From Streptomyces violens (GTDB taxonomy: Bacteria > Actinomycetota > Actinomycetes > Streptomycetales > Streptomycetaceae), in contig NZ_JOBH01000026.1 in NCBI RefSeq assembly GCF_000717745.1, positions 1 to 64,000 on the forward strand: a stretch of DNA of 64,000 nt, read 5' to 3'. Of the stretch, positions 16,888 through 26,316 are shown piece by piece (the stretch's first letter is position 1; each line of letters starts with the position of its first letter). Position numbers and translations under genes: made by a program. The notes under the pieces are model-generated. The model made no database searches. It was given only the letters and a program-made list of their open reading frames with translations, and was not told the DNA's origin.

Positions 16888-17895
16888 TCACTCCGCGGTC
16901 CTGGGCAGTCCACGCGGATTGATCTCCGACTTCTCGACGGCCTCGCTGCGCAGGTTCCAGCGGGCGAGGACCTTCTCGTACGCGCCGTTGTCGATGACGT
17001 GCTGGAGGGCCGCCGCATACGCGTCGACCAGGCCGTTGTCCTTCTTCGTGGTGGCCGCGATCTTGCCCTGGACGGCCTTGCCGCCGCCGGAGAAGGTGCC
17101 GACGATCTCCGTCTGGCCCGAGGCGGCGACGTGGTAGGCGGCGGTCGGGTGCGGCCCGAAGTAGCCGTCGATGCGGCCGGACTGGAGGGCCAGGTAGTAG
17201 TCGGAGGGGTTCTGGTAGTACGCGATGTCGACGGGCTTGCGGCCGGCCTTCTCGTTCTCCCGGCTCCACTCCACGAGGATCTTCTCCTGGTTGGTGCCGG
17301 AGCTGACCGCGATGCGCTTGCCGGCCACGTCGGCGGCGCCGCGCACCTTCCAGTGGCTGTTCTTCCGGGCCTCCAGGCCCAGTTCGTCCAGCCGGTAGGT
17401 GGCGAAGTCGTACTTCTCCTTGCGTTCCTCGGTGACCGTGACGTTGGAGAAGACGCCGTCGAGCTTGCCGCTGTCCAGGCCGACGAAGAGGTTCTCCCAG
17501 GAGAGCGGTGTGAAGCGCGGCTTCAGGCCGAGGGTGTCGGCGACGAGGGTGGCGAGGTCGCGTTCGACGCCGATGAGGGTGCGGTCGTCGCTGGCGTAGA
17601 AGGCGAGCGGGGGCGTGCTGCCGGTGCTCAGCCCGAAGGTGAGCGTGCCCCGCTCCCGTATCCGGGCGGGCACCTTCGCGGCGATCGAGGAAACCTTCCC
17701 GACGTGGATGCGGTGCTGGTCGGGGCTGGTGTTGATCTGCTCCGCGCCGGTGCCGACCCGGTCGGTGCCGGCGTCCGCCGTCGAGGCCGCGCCGCTGCCG
17801 CAGGCCCCCAGCAGCAGGGACCCTGCGGTGGCGGCGAGGGCGGCGGTCAGGACGTGGCGGCGGTGCACGGACGGGCTCCTTCTGGTGAATGACAT
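16888..17895 (-). CDS. ABC transporter substrate-binding lipoprotein (family 3)
   Basis: Extracytoplasmic solute-binding lipoprotein of 335 residues. The signal peptide has an Arg-rich start and the lipobox LLGACGSG near residue 32. The body is a polar amino-acid-type family 3 domain: RERGTLTFGLSTGSTPPLAFY, VERDLATLVADTLGLKPRF, LDSGKLDGVFSNVTVTEERKEKYDFATYR and LALQSGRIDGYFG. The start lies one base below the ATPase stop, so it is coupled to the ABC genes. It is one of two binding proteins for the cluster, the other being at 23239 on the divergent operon. Ligand unknown; an amino-acid derivative is likely. Confidence 0.85.
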   Translation of the reverse strand: MSFTRRSPSVHRRHVLTAALAATAGSLLLGACGSGAASTADAGTDRVGTGAEQINTSPDQHRIHVGKVSSIAAKVPARIRERGTLTFGLSTGSTPPLAFYASDDRTLIGVERDLATLVADTLGLKPRFTPLSWENLFVGLDSGKLDGVFSNVTVTEERKEKYDFATYRLDELGLEARKNSHWKVRGAADVAGKRIAVSSGTNQEKILVEWSRENEKAGRKPVDIAYYQNPSDYYLALQSGRIDGYFGPHPTAAYHVAASGQTEIVGTFSGGGKAVQGKIAATTKKDNGLVDAYAAALQHVIDNGAYEKVLARWNLRSEAVEKSEINPRGLPRTAE

Positions 17896-17896
17896 G

Positions 17897-18654
<758 letters not shown>

Positions 18655-18658
<4 letters not shown>

Positions 18659-19545
18659 CGCGTGGCCCCCTTTGCGAAGTGTCGTTCGATGGCGTGCTGG
18701 ACGAGGGAGAGGGCGCCGGTGAGCAGGACGTACCAGACGGTGGCGACCATCAGGAGCGGGACGACCCGGCCGTTGCGCCCGTAGATGACCTGGGCCTGGT
18801 AGAAGAGTTCGCCGATCGCCATGACGGAGACGATCGAGGTGCCCTTGAAGAGGGAGATGACCTCGTTGGCGGCGTTGGGCAGAATTCCGCGCATGGCCTG
18901 CGGCAGGACGATCCGGCGGAGCTGCCGCAGCCGGGGGATGCCGAGGGCCGCCGCGGCCTGCGTCTGGCCGCCGTCCACGGCCAGCACGCCGCCGCGCACG
19001 ATCTCCGCGGCGTACGCGGCCTGGTGCAGCGCGAGCCCGAGGACGGCCGCGCTCATCGCGCCGACCAGCCCCGCCGTGTCGAAGGAGACGAAGCCGGGGC
19101 CGAAGGGGATGCCGATGTCGAGCCGCTTGTAGAGGTAGGCGAGGTTGAACCAGAACAGCAGCTGGACGATGAGCGGGACGGCGCGGAAGATCCAGATGTA
19201 GCCGACGGCCACCGCGCGCAGGAACGGGCTGTCCGACAGCCGCATGAAGGCGAGGACCAGGCCGAGGAGAAAGCCGAGGGCCGTGCCGTAGACGGTGAGC
19301 TGGAGGGTGGTGCCCACGGCGCGCAGGATGGTGCCCGCGGTGAAGTACTGCGCGAAGACCGGCCACTCCCAGCCGGGGTTGGTGAGCAGCCCGTGGGCGA
19401 ACTGGGCGAGCAGGACGGCGGTGAGCGCGCAGGCGATCCAGCGTCCCGGGTGACGGACGGGGACGATCTCGAGGGCGGCCTCCGGCGCGTCCGTACGGGC
19501 GCGTCCGGGGGCCTCGCTCAGCGGCGGGTCACTGGTCAGCGGCAT
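18655..19545 (-). CDS. Amino-acid-type ABC transporter permease
   Basis: Membrane permease of 296 residues, HisM/GltK/YtmL class. After a cytoplasmic N-terminal segment it has helices starting near residues 36, 72, 103 and beyond. The EAA loop is visible as EIVRGGVLAVDGGQTQAAAALGIP followed by RQLRRIVLPQAMRGILPNAANE. The ATG at 19545 lies inside the 3' end of the FAD protein gene (17-base overlap), and the stop overlaps the ATPase start, so expression is coupled. It probably forms a heterodimeric channel with the permease at 21373. Confidence 0.88.
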
Positions 19546-21376
19546 GGGAGTCCTTGGTGGTCCGTGCGAGGAAGGCGAGCAGGGTGCGCGCCGTGGCGTC
19601 GTTCTGGCGGAAGGAGGGGGCGTTGGTACCGGGGCGGGTGAAGGCACCGGAGGCGCGTGCGTCGGTGTGCGGGCCGAGCGCGAAGCGGCGCGGATGGGTC
19701 CGGCCGCTACGGTCCAGGACCCGGCCGTCCGCGGCGTCGACGCGCAGCAGCCCGCCGGGCGTGGCGGCGGCACCGTCGGCGTACAGGCCGCGCAGCAGCG
19801 CGTCCCGGCTGTGTACGACGGAGGGTTCGGGGAGCCGGGCCTCGACGAGCGCGCGGGCGGTGACCTCGGCGCCGGGCAGGCTCGCGCTGCGCGCCCGGAA
19901 GCGGCCGCTCTCCGCGTCGGCGGTGACCGAGACGTCGGCGCCGAGGAACTTCACGACGCCGGCCCGGGAGAGCGCGAGCAGCTGCCGCAGCCGGGGCCCG
20001 GGCGGCCCGGAGGCGAGGTAGCTGAAGAAGCCGTGCCACCAAGGGCCGCGGTCGCCGATCCGGGTGAGCTGCCCGTAGACGGACAGCAGCGCGAGGAAGA
20101 CGGCCTGGTCGGGGCTGTACGCGGGGTCGTGGCGGCGGTCCAGGTCGGCCTGGATGTACGCACGCAGGCCGTCCTGGAGCGCCGCCTCGCTGCCGAAGCG
20201 CACGCCGTCCAGCGGGTGGTCGAGCGCTTCGAGGTCGAGGCGGTCGGCGGGGTCGGGCACGGAGGCGGCGACCAGGGCCTGGAGGGCGGCGCTGCCGAAG
20301 TCGGTGGCCGCGTACTTCTCCTCGAAGTCGGTCCAGTGGACGGCGGTGCGCTCCGGATGGGCGGTGAACAGCCGGTGGTAGTGGGCGAATCCCAGCTCCT
20401 TGGCGATCAGCGGCCACACGTCCCGGGTGAAGTCGGCGCCGCCGGGCCGGGCGAGCAGCGCGTCCACCTCCGCGGGACCGAAGAACCGCGGCAGCGGCGG
20501 CCGTTCGCCCGTCCAGCCGTAACCGATCTTGGAGTGGTACGGCACCCCGCGCCGCGACCCGACGTGCAGCACCGGCTCCTCGCCCGAGGGCAGATACGCG
20601 AGCTCCCCGTCGGGCCGGGTCAGGTAGCGGCCGCCGCGGCCCTCGGTGAGCAGGATCATCAGGTCGACGAAGGCCAGGCCCATGCCCCGCACCAGTACCG
20701 GTTCGCCCGCCCGCAGCCCGGACAGCTCGCTGTCGGCGGTGAAGTCCGGCGGCAGATACGTGAGTCCGTGCTCGGCGGCGAAGGCTGCCAACGCCCGCTG
20801 TTCGGGCGGCGGTTCGGCGGCCAGGTGGCCGAGGGTGAGGACGACGAGGTCGGCGACGAGCGGGGTGGGGCGGCCCGCCAGCCAGACCTGCTGGCTTCCG
20901 TCGCGCGGGCCCGCGACGCGGACGGCGCGCTGCCGGCGCTCGTGCACGGTGATGCCGGGCGGCAGCTCCGCGACCGTCCGCGCGTACACCCACTCCAGAT
21001 AGCCGCTCTGCAGCCGGCGGCCGGCGAAGTCCCGCGGCCCGAGCGCACCGGCCGCCTCCGCCAGGCCGGGCGCCACGTCGACGGCACCGTCCCTGACCTG
21101 CTGCGCCCAGTCGGCGAGCGTGGGCCCCGGGCGGACCGGCCCGGCCATCTCCACCGAGTCGTCGGTGAACATCGTGACGTCCTCGGCGGTGGAGTTCATC
21201 CACAGCAGCGGGGACTGGTCGTGCCGCCAGATCCGGCCGCCGCCGGGCGGATGCGGGTCGACGAGGTGGACGTCCAGCTCCCGGTCGCCGTACAGCTCCG
21301 CGGCGTTGGCGGCGATCCGCTCCAGCAGCCCGGTCCCCCGCGGCCCGGCTCCCACGATCACCAGGGAGGACCTCAT
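19529..21376 (-). CDS. FAD/NAD(P)-binding protein (NAD_binding_9-like)
   Basis: Flavoprotein of 615 residues. It opens with a Rossmann motif (LVIVGAGPRGTGLLERIA, residues 4-21) and has the acid after strand 2 (VHLVDPHPPGGGRIWR). Later dinucleotide-fold strands are LVVLTLGH and EPVLVRGMGLAFVDLMILLTEGRGG. Such proteins are annotated only as FAD-NAD(P)-binding. The ATG overlaps the upstream permease stop as ATGA, and the gene sits between two permease genes, an unusual place for an enzyme. It could reduce flavin for the two LLM enzymes or oxidise an amine or thiol itself; both are inference. No separate flavin reductase gene is seen nearby. Confidence 0.7.
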   Translation of the reverse strand: MRSSLVIVGAGPRGTGLLERIAANAAELYGDRELDVHLVDPHPPGGGRIWRHDQSPLLWMNSTAEDVTMFTDDSVEMAGPVRPGPTLADWAQQVRDGAVDVAPGLAEAAGALGPRDFAGRRLQSGYLEWVYARTVAELPPGITVHERRQRAVRVAGPRDGSQQVWLAGRPTPLVADLVVLTLGHLAAEPPPEQRALAAFAAEHGLTYLPPDFTADSELSGLRAGEPVLVRGMGLAFVDLMILLTEGRGGRYLTRPDGELAYLPSGEEPVLHVGSRRGVPYHSKIGYGWTGERPPLPRFFGPAEVDALLARPGGADFTRDVWPLIAKELGFAHYHRLFTAHPERTAVHWTDFEEKYAATDFGSAALQALVAASVPDPADRLDLEALDHPLDGVRFGSEAALQDGLRAYIQADLDRRHDPAYSPDQAVFLALLSVYGQLTRIGDRGPWWHGFFSYLASGPPGPRLRQLLALSRAGVVKFLGADVSVTADAESGRFRARSASLPGAEVTARALVEARLPEPSVVHSRDALLRGLYADGAAATPGGLLRVDAADGRVLDRSGRTHPRRFALGPHTDARASGAFTRPGTNAPSFRQNDATARTLLAFLARTTKDSHAADQ

Positions 21377-22251
21377 CGGGTGCGCTCCGCACCGCGTGCG
21401 TAATGCCGCTCCAGGTAGTGCTGGCCGACGCTGAGCAGCGAGGTGATCAGTACGTACCAGAGGGTGGCGACCAGCAGCAGCGGGATGACCTGGTAGGTGC
21501 GGTGGTAGACCAACTGGACGGAGTACAGCAGGTCCTGGACGGCGATGACGCTGACGATCGAGGTGCCCTTGAGGGTGCCGATCAGCATGTTCCCGGCGGG
21601 CGGCACGATCGAGCGCATCGCCTGCGGCAGCACGATCCGCAGCCCGCGGCGCCAGCGGCTCAGGCCGAGGGACTGCGCGGCCTCCAACTGGCCGCGGTCG
21701 ACGGAGAGGATGCCGCCGCGGACCACCTCGGCGGCGTACGCGGCCTCGTGCAGGGTGAGGCCGATGAGCGCGACCGTGAGCGGTCCGAGGAGGTTCACGG
21801 TCTTGATGCCGAGGATGTGCGGGTACAGCGCTCCGATGTTGAACCAGAACAGCAGCTGCACCAGGATCGGCATGGACCGGAACAGCCAGACGTAGCCCCA
21901 CGCGACGCTTCTGAGCACGGGGTTGGCGGACAGCCGCATCGCGGCGAGCAGCGTGCCGAGCGCGAAGCCGAGCACCATGACCAGCGCGGTGAGCCAGAGC
22001 GTGAGGCCGAGGCCGCGCAGCACGGCGGTGGTGAGGAAGTAGCCCGCGACCACGTCCCACTGGAACGCGTCGTTGCGGACGACGGAGGTGGCGGCGAGCG
22101 CGAGCAGCGCCAGGACGAGGGCGGCGGCGACCCATTGGCCGGTGCGGCGACGCGGGACGATGCGGGGCGCCTCGGTGGCGCCGGTTCTCACGGGCGGCGG
22201 CGCCGGAGCAGGTGTGTCGAGGGTGCCGGAGGCCGGCTGAACGGAAGGCAT
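21373..22251 (-). CDS. Amino-acid-type ABC transporter permease, first gene of operon
   Basis: Membrane permease of 292 residues closely related to the one at 18655. An N-terminal cytoplasmic stretch (PAPAPPPVRTGATEAPRIVPRR) precedes the first helix near residue 35. The EAA motif is EVVRGGILSVDRGQLEAAQSLGLS with VLPQAMRSIVPPAGN. It starts the minus-strand operon that continues to 13699. The promoter region holds a palindrome (22390-22407) shared with the divergent GNAT operon. Confidence 0.88.
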   Translation of the reverse strand: MPSVQPASGTLDTPAPAPPPVRTGATEAPRIVPRRRTGQWVAAALVLALLALAATSVVRNDAFQWDVVAGYFLTTAVLRGLGLTLWLTALVMVLGFALGTLLAAMRLSANPVLRSVAWGYVWLFRSMPILVQLLFWFNIGALYPHILGIKTVNLLGPLTVALIGLTLHEAAYAAEVVRGGILSVDRGQLEAAQSLGLSRWRRGLRIVLPQAMRSIVPPAGNMLIGTLKGTSIVSVIAVQDLLYSVQLVYHRTYQVIPLLLVATLWYVLITSLLSVGQHYLERHYARGAERTR

Positions 22252-22717
22252 GCGAAGGCTCCGTGGATGCAGAGATCGAACACGGGGTGAAACGCCTTCA
22301 CACAGGCGGAGAAACGGTCGCGCCCCTCAGCACGGCCGGTCCTTGAGGCTATGGCGGAGGTACCGCACCCTGTCAACCCTGTCCACACTCTGAGAATCGA
22401 ATCTCAGGGACAGTTGACGCGGAAACGGATGCCTGCTCCACTTGGCCGCATGTACTCATGGCAGCGGCTGGTCACACGCGACCACATCGACTTCGGTCGA
22501 GTGTGGTCGTCGTCCTGTTGAGCTGACCCCCTGCCCCTGGGGCGCGTCTTGAGGCACGCCCTTGCCCGCCGCCTTCTCCGGCCGGGCCGTTTCGCGGTTC
22601 CGATCCGTCTTCCCTGATCCCGCCGCGCCTTCACACACCTTTTCCGCGCCTCCCCTCGGCGCACCTTTCCCACTCTCCCCCTGTCCCTTCGGCCTGCTCG
22701 AAGAAGGGCGCAACGCC
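22252..22717. other. Divergent promoter region of the importer/monooxygenase cluster
   Basis: About 466 bases without a supportable gene. On the minus strand TTGACA (22376-22371) can serve as a -35 box, with a weak CATAGC or ATAGCC -10 about 17-18 bases on. On the plus strand TTGACG (22414-22419) is a symmetric -35 candidate. The palindrome at 22390-22407 lies between the two. Confidence 0.45.
22390..22407. promoter_or_regulatory. Palindromic operator candidate shared by divergent operons
   Basis: CTGAGAATCGAATCTCAG has arms that pair at 8 of 9 positions. It is flanked by further inverted similarity (GTCAAC...CTGTCC on the left, GGACAG-TTGAC on the right). It sits midway between opposing -35 candidates, an arrangement expected for one regulator controlling both operons. 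No regulator gene is adjacent. Confidence 0.5.
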
Positions 22718-23242
22718 ATGCGCTTCGGCGCCACGACAATGACAGACACTGACCTGACGGTGCGTCACACCACGGTCTCCGACCCGCTGGCCCGCCCGCT
22801 CCTCGCGGAGCTGACGCACGAATACAGCACCCGCTACCAGAAACCCGTGGACCTGGACCGGGAGTACCCACCGGAGGAATTCGCCCCACCCGGCGGCGCG
22901 TTCCTGCTGCTCCTGCAGAGCGGCCGGCCGGTGGCCGGAGGCGCGTACCGGCAGTACGACGCCACCACCGCCGAACTCAAACGCATCTGGACCGACTCGG
23001 CGCACCGCCGCCGCGGCCTGGCCCGGCAGGTGCTGCGTGTGCTGGAGGCCGACGCGGCGAGCCGCGGATACGTCCGGCTGTACCTGACCACCGGGCCTCG
23101 GCAGCCGGAGGCCAAGGCCCTGTATCTGGCGGCCGGTTACCGCCCCCTCTTCGACCTGACGGCCGACCCGGAGTCGATCGGCCCGCTGCCGTTCGAGAAG
23201 GATCTGCCGGCCGCCCATCCCCTGGAGACCCCGAACCCATGA
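22718..23242 (+). CDS. GNAT-family N-acetyltransferase
   Basis: Acetyl-CoA-dependent acetyltransferase of 174 residues. The acetyl-CoA loop is AHRRRGLARQVLRVLEADA (about residues 95-113), preceded by ELKRIWTDSAHR and followed by VRLYLTTGPRQPEAKALYLAAGYRP, the usual GNAT ending. The ATG at 22718 follows AGAAGGG; an ATG at 22739 lacks a ribosome site. The stop overlaps the start of the binding protein as ATGA. In Bacillus yxe and ytm/ytn operons a GNAT next to the same importer and LLM genes N-acetylates S-alkylcysteines, and a similar step is inferred here. Confidence 0.8.
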   Translation: MRFGATTMTDTDLTVRHTTVSDPLARPLLAELTHEYSTRYQKPVDLDREYPPEEFAPPGGAFLLLLQSGRPVAGGAYRQYDATTAELKRIWTDSAHRRRGLARQVLRVLEADAASRGYVRLYLTTGPRQPEAKALYLAAGYRPLFDLTADPESIGPLPFEKDLPAAHPLETPNP

Positions 23243-24165
23243 GCCCGAACGCCACCAGAGCCGCCGTACTGCTCGCCGCCTCGGCCCTCGCCCTGACCTC
23301 CTGCGCCGCGCCGAAGGAGACGGCGAACACGGCCGGCGCGTCCGACGCCAGGATTCCCACCACCGATGTGATCAAGGGCGTCAAGAAGGACCCGGCCGCC
23401 GCGGAGCTGCTGCCGGAGGCCGTACGCAAGCGCGGCACGCTCACCCTCGCGACCAGCGTCGGCTCGCCGCCGGGCGCGGCCTACCTGCCGGACGGAAAGA
23501 CCGTGGCCGGCCAGGACATCGACTTCGCCGACGCCGCGGCGAAGGTCCTCGGGCTGCGCCTCAAGCGCGAGGTGGCGAGCTTTGAAGCGATCCTGCCCGC
23601 GCTCGGGAGCGGCAAGTACGACCTGGGAACCGGCAATTTCGGCGTCACGAAGGAGCGCCGGAAGACGGTCGACTTCGTCACGTACATCAACGACGGGCAG
23701 GGCTTCGCGGTCCGCGACGACAGCCCGCTGAAGAAGGTCACCGACCTGACACAGTTGTGCGGCCGGACGGTGGCGACCTCGGCGGGCACGACCTTCGAAG
23801 CGACGCTGGAGGCGAACCGCCCGAAGTGCGCGCAGGCAGGCAGGAAGCCGTACGAGGTCAAGACCTACGCCGACCAGGGCGCGCTGTGGATCTCCCTGCA
23901 GCAGGGCCGCAGCGATGTCGTCATGAGCACCATCAACGGGCTGCGCTACGCGGTGCGGCAGCAGCAGGGGCTGCGCTTCCTCAACGAGTACCAGCGTCTC
24001 GACGTGGGTTTCGCCTTCAAGAAGGGCAGCGACCTCACGCCTGCGTTCCGGGCCGCGGTGAACCGGCTGCGGAAGGACGGCACGTACGACCGCATCCTGA
24101 AGAAGTGGGGCACGAGCAGTTCGGCGATCGACGCCTCCCGGATCAACCCGCCGGCGAAGGGATGA
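23239..24165 (+). CDS. Second ABC substrate-binding lipoprotein (family 3)
   Basis: Solute-binding lipoprotein of 308 residues with lipobox LTSCAAP near residue 21. The family 3 domain is evident: RKRGTLTLATSVGSPPGAAYLPDGKTVAGQDIDFADAAAKVLGLRL, LGSGKYDLGTGNFGVTKERRKTVDFVTY and LQQGRSDVVMSTINGLRYAV. It is coupled to the GNAT gene by a 4-base overlap and lacks its own permease or ATPase, so it most likely delivers ligand to the divergent ABC system. Two binding proteins per importer is also the YtmJ/YtmK arrangement of B. subtilis. Confidence 0.85.
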   Translation: MSPNATRAAVLLAASALALTSCAAPKETANTAGASDARIPTTDVIKGVKKDPAAAELLPEAVRKRGTLTLATSVGSPPGAAYLPDGKTVAGQDIDFADAAAKVLGLRLKREVASFEAILPALGSGKYDLGTGNFGVTKERRKTVDFVTYINDGQGFAVRDDSPLKKVTDLTQLCGRTVATSAGTTFEATLEANRPKCAQAGRKPYEVKTYADQGALWISLQQGRSDVVMSTINGLRYAVRQQQGLRFLNEYQRLDVGFAFKKGSDLTPAFRAAVNRLRKDGTYDRILKKWGTSSSAIDASRINPPAKG

Positions 24166-24460
24166 CGGACGCCGGCTGACCGGTCAACGCGCATATGCCC
24201 TGGTCCCCTCCTTACGGACCCATTCTTTCCGGTATGTTCCACTCTGTCCTGCCGGAGGGGGCCAAGGGAGCACGCACCCCGTGTGACACCCTTCGCACAG
24301 TCAGTTCGCGGTCGTCGCCTTGAAGCTGACGCTGTGCCATCCTCATTGCACCAGATGTGTCACGAACCCCCCATGCGGCGGCTATCCACTTGGCACATCA
24401 TCCGCGTCATGGCCGACCATAGAGGGGCGGACAGCACACCGCGGGAGAGAGGAGGCGTCC

Positions 24461-24916
24461 ATGGGATCGGTGCGCAAGGCGAGTGCGTGGCTTGGCCTCG
24501 TCGACGACAACGATGACGAGCGTTACTACGACGACGACTACGCCGAGGGGTCCGAGTCCGAACAGACGGGCGGCAACTCCTGGGTGACCGACCCCCGCGT
24601 GCGGGTGGCCGACCAGACCGCGCAGCAGCAGGGCACCCGGATCGCCACGATCACGCCGGACGGCTTCCGGGACGCCCGCGGGATCGGCGAGCTCTTCCGG
24701 TCCGGTGTGCCGGTCATCGTGAACCTCACGGCCATGGAGTCCACCGACGCCAAGCGCGTCGTCGACTTCGCCGCGGGGCTGACCTTCGGGCTGCGCGGCT
24801 CCATCGAGCGCGTGGCGACCCGCGTTTTCCTTCTCACCCCGCCCGACTACCGGATCGTGAGCGGCGGCGAGGCCACGGGCCGCGGCCGCCAGGGCGGGTT
24901 CTTCAACCAGAGCTGA
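24461..24916 (+). CDS. sflA: SepF-like protein SflA
   Basis: SepF-domain protein of 151 residues. SepF proteins bind FtsZ and anchor Z-rings or influence polarity; streptomycetes carry SepF plus SflA and SflB. The N-terminal [14 protein letters not shown] amphipathic segment (membrane anchor), acidic linker [18 protein letters not shown] and C-terminal beta domain ([65 protein letters not shown]) are all present. The location among SCO17xx homologues, away from ftsZ, favours SflA over SepF. The ATG follows GAGAGGAGG. A 20-bp-stem terminator ends the gene. Confidence 0.85.
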   Translation: MGSVRKASAWLGLVDDNDDERYYDDDYAEGSESEQTGGNSWVTDPRVRVADQTAQQQGTRIATITPDGFRDARGIGELFRSGVPVIVNLTAMESTDAKRVVDFAAGLTFGLRGSIERVATRVFLLTPPDYRIVSGGEATGRGRQGGFFNQS

Positions 24917-24960
24917 GTGTTCTCTTGCGGATCGGCGAAGGCCGGTCCGCAAGAGAACAC
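24917..24960. terminator. Strong bidirectional terminator after sflA
   Basis: Arms GTGTTCTCTTGCGGA (24917-24931) and TCCGCAAGAGAACAC (24946-24960) are perfect. The inner bases continue the stem to about 20 bp with loop GAAG. It lies between convergent stops at 24916 and 24968. Confidence 0.85.
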
Positions 24961-24967
24961 CGGCCGG

Positions 24968-26158
24968 TCAGCCCCGGAAGGCGTCGAGTCCCGTCAGCGC
25001 CTTGCCCAGCACCAGCTGGTGCATTTCCACGGTGCCCTCGTAGGTGAGCACCGATTCCAGGTTCGTCGCGTGCCGCATGACGGGGTACTCCAGCGAGATC
25101 CCGTTCGCGCCCAGGATCGTGCGCGACGTACGGCAGATCTCGATCGCCTCCCGCACGTTGTTGAGCTTGCCGAAGCTGACCTGCTCCGGGCGGAGCTTCC
25201 CCGCGTCCAGCCGGCGCCCCAGGTGGTGCGCGAGCAGGACGCCCTTGTGCAGCTCCACGGCCATGTCGGCGAGCTTGCCCTGGGTGAGCTGGAAGCCGCC
25301 GATCGGCTTGCCGAACTGCTCGCGGGTCTTCGCGTACTCCAGCGCCGCGTCGAAGCTGGCGCGGGCCGCGCCCATCGCGCCCCAGACGATGCCGTACCGG
25401 GCGTGGCTGAGGCAGCTCAGCGGGCCGCGCAGCCCGGTGACCTCGGGAAGCACCGCGTCGGCGGGCAGCCGTACGTCGTCCAGGACCAGCTCGCTGGTGA
25501 CCGAGGCGCGCAGCGACCACTTGTGCTTGATCTCGGGGGCCGAGAAGCCGGGGGCGTCGGTGGGCACGACGAAGCCGCGCACGCCGTCCTCCGTCTGCGC
25601 CCAGACCACCGCGACGCCGGCCACCGAGCCGTTGGTGATCCACATCTTGCGGCCGTTGAGGACCCAGTCGGAGCCGTCGCGCTTGGCGTGGGTACGCATG
25701 TTCGCGGGGTCGGAGCCGTGGTCGGGCTCGGTCAGGCCGAAGCAGCCGATGATCTCGCCGGCCGCCATCTTCGGGAGCCACTGCTGCTTCTGCTCCTCGG
25801 AGCCGAAGCGCCAGATCGCGTACATGGCGAGCGAGCCCTGCACGGAGACCAGCGAGCGGATGCCGGAGTCGGCGGCCTCCAGCTCCAGGCAGGCCAGGCC
25901 GTACTGGACGGCGGAGGCGCCGGCGCAGCCGTAGCCGGTGAGCGACATGCCGAGCGCGCCGATGGAGCCGAGCTCGCGGGCCAGCTCGCGGATGCCGGGC
26001 AGCTCGCCGTCCTCGTACCACTGGGCGATGTGCGGCAGCACGCGGTCGGCGGCCCACTGGCGGACCGTGTCGCGTACGGCGAGGTCCTCGTCGGTGAGCA
26101 GGTCGTCGATGCCCAGCGGGTCGGCCGGGTCGAAGGGCGGCAGGGTGGATGCGGACAT
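24968..26158 (-). CDS. Acyl-CoA dehydrogenase, glutaryl-CoA dehydrogenase-like
   Basis: FAD-dependent acyl-CoA dehydrogenase of 396 residues. Hallmarks are CFGLTEPDHGSDPANMRT, WVLNGRKMWITNGSVA and the terminal YEGTVEMHQLVLGKALTGLDAFRG, where the Glu in YEGT is the expected catalytic base. GlyTrp-type spacing and the Arg-containing motif near residue 90 (DSGIRSLVSVQGSLAMYAIWRFGSEEQK) are those of glutaryl-CoA dehydrogenases, which desaturate and decarboxylate glutaryl-CoA in lysine and tryptophan catabolism. It stands alone on the minus strand. A short inverted repeat lies about 30 bp upstream of the start. Confidence 0.85.
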   Translation of the reverse strand: MSASTLPPFDPADPLGIDDLLTDEDLAVRDTVRQWAADRVLPHIAQWYEDGELPGIRELARELGSIGALGMSLTGYGCAGASAVQYGLACLELEAADSGIRSLVSVQGSLAMYAIWRFGSEEQKQQWLPKMAAGEIIGCFGLTEPDHGSDPANMRTHAKRDGSDWVLNGRKMWITNGSVAGVAVVWAQTEDGVRGFVVPTDAPGFSAPEIKHKWSLRASVTSELVLDDVRLPADAVLPEVTGLRGPLSCLSHARYGIVWGAMGAARASFDAALEYAKTREQFGKPIGGFQLTQGKLADMAVELHKGVLLAHHLGRRLDAGKLRPEQVSFGKLNNVREAIEICRTSRTILGANGISLEYPVMRHATNLESVLTYEGTVEMHQLVLGKALTGLDAFRG

Positions 26159-26187
26159 GAGGATGTGCCTCCTGCGGCTGCGCGAAA

Positions 26188-26204
26188 AACTAGCAGTGGT
26201 AGTT
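26188..26204. promoter_or_regulatory. Short inverted repeat upstream of acyl-CoA dehydrogenase
   Basis: AACTA-N7-TAGTT lies 30 bp above the start codon in an AT-rich patch. Size and position fit a repressor site, but arms of only 5 bp keep this weak. Confidence 0.3.
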
Positions 26205-26276
26205 ATTGCTCACGGCAGACGTTACGACGCGCGCGGGCGCGCCACAAGAGGGCCCGCGACCGGGCCCGCACAGGAA

Positions 26277-26316
26277 GGAGGCGGCGCTCAGCGCCCGGAG
26301 GCGGCGCTCAGCGCCC
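26277..26316. repeat. 20-bp tandem duplication at the MFS gene end
   Basis: GGAGGCGGCGCTCAGCGCCC occurs twice in direct tandem (26277-26296 and 26297-26316), and a third copy begins at 26317. Each unit contains the inverted repeat GGCGCT-C-AGCGCC. The MFS stop codon (26308-26310) lies inside the second copy. Confidence 0.8.
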
